Source: Shimia thalassica (lineage in GTDB: Bacteria; Pseudomonadota; Alphaproteobacteria; Rhodobacterales; Rhodobacteraceae). From it: a stretch of DNA of 64,000 nucleotides. The stretch's first letter is position 1; every line of letters starts with the position of its first letter. Made by a program: the position numbers and the translations under genes. Where the stretch lies: contig NZ_CYTW01000001.1 in the NCBI RefSeq assembly GCF_001458215.1, positions 620,001 to 684,000 on the forward strand. Reading direction: 5' to 3'. This document shows, piece by piece, positions 63,413 through 64,000 of the stretch. The notes beneath the pieces were generated by a model. It was not told the origin of the DNA. It worked only from the letters and a program-made list of their open reading frames with translations, and did no database searches.

Positions 63413-64000
63413 ATGGCTGACTATGACGCATTGCGCGAAACCATGGTGGATACCCAGATCCGCCCCTCGGATGTTACCAAGTACACAGTGATCGATGCGA
63501 TGCTGTCTGTGCCCCGCGAGGCCTATGTGCCGCGCGAAAGACGTCAGGTGGCCTATGTTGGCGACCATGTGGCGTTGGACACCGGACGTGTTGTGATGGA
63601 CCCTCGGGTTCTTGCAAAGATGCTGGATCTGGTCGACATCCAAAACGATGAACTGGTGCTGGATATTGGATCCGGCCTTGGCTATTCGGCGGCAGTGATC
63701 GCCCGCATGGCCGAAGCGGTTGTTGCTGTCGAAGACGACGAAGACCGCGTGAGCGAAGCCCAGACCATTTTGTCCGAGCAGGGCGCAGACAATGTGATCC
63801 TGCATCAGGGCGAACTGAGCGACGGCGCAAGCGCGCACGGCCCTTACGATGTCATCACCATCCAAGGCGCAGTTGAAACCTTGCCCGAGTCCATTCTGGC
63901 CCAGCTGAAAGAAGGCGGTCGTATCGTCTGTCTGTTTCAGGAAGGCGCCCTTGGAATTGTGCGGATCGGGTATCTGATCGACGGGCAGATCAACTGGCGG
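63413..64000 (+). CDS. Protein-L-isoaspartate O-methyltransferase family protein, N-terminal part
   Basis: The frame from ATG 63413 is open to the end of the window (196 codons), so the gene is cut. It starts MADYDALRETMVDTQIRP and has the PIMT-like substrate region (VPREAYVP), a SAM-binding motif I (LDIGSGLGYSAAVIARM), an acidic motif II (AVVAVEDDEDRV) and PYDVITIQGAVETLPE. The Ser/Thr-rich catalytic region of true PIMT (typically before motif I) is altered. In other Rhodobacterales this family often precedes the tolC gene, which would lie just outside this window. Confidence 0.85.
   Translation, partial: MADYDALRETMVDTQIRPSDVTKYTVIDAMLSVPREAYVPRERRQVAYVGDHVALDTGRVVMDPRVLAKMLDLVDIQNDELVLDIGSGLGYSAAVIARMAEAVVAVEDDEDRVSEAQTILSEQGADNVILHQGELSDGASAHGPYDVITIQGAVETLPESILAQLKEGGRIVCLFQEGALGIVRIGYLIDGQINWR

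Overview
The window is 64 kb of ordinary, gene-dense alphaproteobacterial chromosome. Gene content points to the Roseobacter group of the Rhodobacterales: purD divergent from xseA, hflKC with a DUF2065 gene and a Do protease, a fused NuoE-NuoF protein, FolE2, tandem Lrp regulators beside ilvC, a Hint-domain protein, and a SAM-II riboswitch before metZ. I cannot name the species. I see no rRNA or tRNA gene, insertion sequence, prophage or CRISPR array. Codon use looks even throughout, so there is no obvious horizontally acquired island. About 61 protein genes are supported; the first (sdaA) and last (a PIMT-like methyltransferase) run off the window.

Layout. 1-2181: end of sdaA, a GST, and a four-TM membrane protein divergent from a MarR regulator, with two similar dyads between them. 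2266-8335: rpiA, gor, then hflK-hflC-DUF2065 and a degP-type protease that starts with TTG. 8409-12000: a lipoprotein, a 2Fe-2S ferredoxin coupled to a secreted FG-GAP protein, a PAS-LuxR regulator and a bestrophin. 12034-18194: purD and xseA divergent, a secreted small protein, alkB, and a NuoEF fusion divergent from alkB across a perfect dyad. 18371-24000: YhhN, ftsY, an EamA permease, yciB, a YfcG-type GST and an alpha/beta hydrolase. 24002-30235: metZ under a SAM-II riboswitch, folE2, a DUF1127-like small protein, trkH and an AruI-like ThDP enzyme.

30322-44760: a SPOR/peptidoglycan-binding protein with a degenerate protease domain; glyQ and glyS separated by marC, a small membrane-anchored protein and gltS; a divergent PPDK; a SleB-type cell-wall hydrolase; then folB-folP-glmM. 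44813-50685: an EamA permease with a small membrane protein, ilvC, two overlapping Lrp genes, the Hint protein and a class V aminotransferase. 50739-57505: a UbiH-like monooxygenase, a small membrane protein, a pyrimidine 5'-nucleotidase, a GntR regulator whose 3' end overlaps a membrane glycosyltransferase, carA and yqeY. 57773-64000: a six-TM protein, an RTX-type secreted protein, a PhyH-family dioxygenase, a phospholipase D-family protein and the start of a PIMT-like gene.

Functional themes are one-carbon and amino-acid metabolism (SAM-II-metZ, FolE2/FolB/FolP, ilvC-Lrp), envelope quality control (HflKC, DegP, SleB, SPOR protein), and secreted or surface proteins (RTX, Hint, glycosyltransferase, PLD). 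The most useful leads are the SAM-II riboswitch with its own intrinsic terminator, a perfect CtrA box before the MshEN-glycosyltransferase, the degenerate protease, the NuoEF fusion without a visible catalytic partner next to alkB, and several intergenic dyads with no assigned regulator. I did not find a clearly new multi-gene system.
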